Assembly: GCA_951640195.1 (NCBI GenBank)
Contig: OX621166.1
Span: forward strand, 1,666,501 to 1,730,500
Source of the DNA: Porpolomopsis calyptriformis
Taxonomy: Eukaryota; Basidiomycota; Agaricomycetes; Agaricales; Hygrophoraceae
Reading direction: 5' to 3'
DNA length: 64,000 bases
The notes beneath the pieces were generated by a model. The model saw nothing but the letters and a program-made list of their open reading frames with translations, ran no database searches and was not told where the DNA came from. Shown here in pieces: positions 63,931 to 64,000 of the stretch. Numbering within the stretch: position 1 is the first letter of the stretch; every line of letters starts with the position of its first letter. Made by a program: the position numbers and the translations under genes.

Positions 63931-64000
63931 GATGTTGCCCTCTGCCGAAGCTATTCAAGTCCTCAAGCATCACTGTGAGTTTCTCGAAGAACAGCTGATA
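63931..64000 (+). CDS. Possible start of a gene running off the right edge
   Basis: ATG 63931 opens a frame (MLPSAEAIQVLKHHCEFLEE) to the window end, preceded by a pyrimidine-rich stretch (TTGCTTTCTTTCTTAACCTC) like the leaders of other genes here. Only 23 codons are visible, so this is a tentative call. Confidence 0.25.

Overview
The window is nuclear DNA from a mushroom-forming fungus (Basidiomycota, most likely Agaricomycetes). The evidence is dense 48-65 nt GT-AG introns, an EF-3-family ABC ATPase, a PL14 polysaccharide lyase, an agaricomycete-type F-box-like family and a Plavaka DNA transposon. The species cannot be named from the sequence alone. No rRNA, tRNA, CRISPR or bacterial operon structure was seen.

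From 1 to about 50,100 the window is a compact, gene-rich core of housekeeping genes. In order: an NDR-family AGC kinase (cut by the left edge), a homeodomain factor, a New1/Elf1-type ABCF ATPase, a single-pass membrane protein, a GH18 chitinase, a GTPBP1-like GTPase, an HPD-motif nuclear-type protein, a membrane RING-H2 ligase, a DUF3533/Sng1-type membrane protein, ferrochelatase (HEM15), phosphomevalonate kinase (ERG8), an AAAP amino-acid transporter, a GPI-anchored PL14 protein, the DEAD-box helicase DBP2, the syntaxin TLG2, an 87-residue Cys-rich protein, NAR1, an EF-hand MscS channel, RPB3, a PAC3-like proteasome chaperone, an MDR oxidoreductase and an HNH-domain protein. Several pairs are head-to-head with 60-130 bp between start codons. 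Most genes had to be assembled across introns, so exon junctions are inferred by eye from splice consensus and family conservation. The core is interrupted only by a 185-bp inverted-repeat element (24,612) and a decayed F-box/LRR-like remnant (25.2-26.4 kb).

From about 50,100 to the right end the character changes to repeat-rich, decaying sequence. A Plavaka transposase on the minus strand (50,579-56,580) carries nonsense codons and is split by a recently inserted, short, non-coding LTR element (52,367-54,173). That element has about 174-bp near-identical LTRs, a 4-bp target duplication, and a clean restoration of the transposase frame when it is removed. Beyond it lie fragments of unknown genes, a degenerate tandem repeat, a broken F-box-like gene (59.5-61.5 kb), another broken gene of unknown function (62.3-63.3 kb), and possibly the start of a new gene at the right edge.

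The genes do not form a pathway cluster. Links are individual: haem synthesis, the mevalonate pathway, cytosolic Fe-S assembly, translation and RNA biology (New1-like, GTPBP1-like, DBP2, RPB3), and endosomal trafficking (TLG2). The most interesting signals are a Gly-Trp-repeat tail on RPB3, a long intron in DBP2 at the position of a known autoregulatory intron, three 12-nt micro-exons in unrelated genes, a RING-H2 finger with an over-long loop, and the nested transposons.
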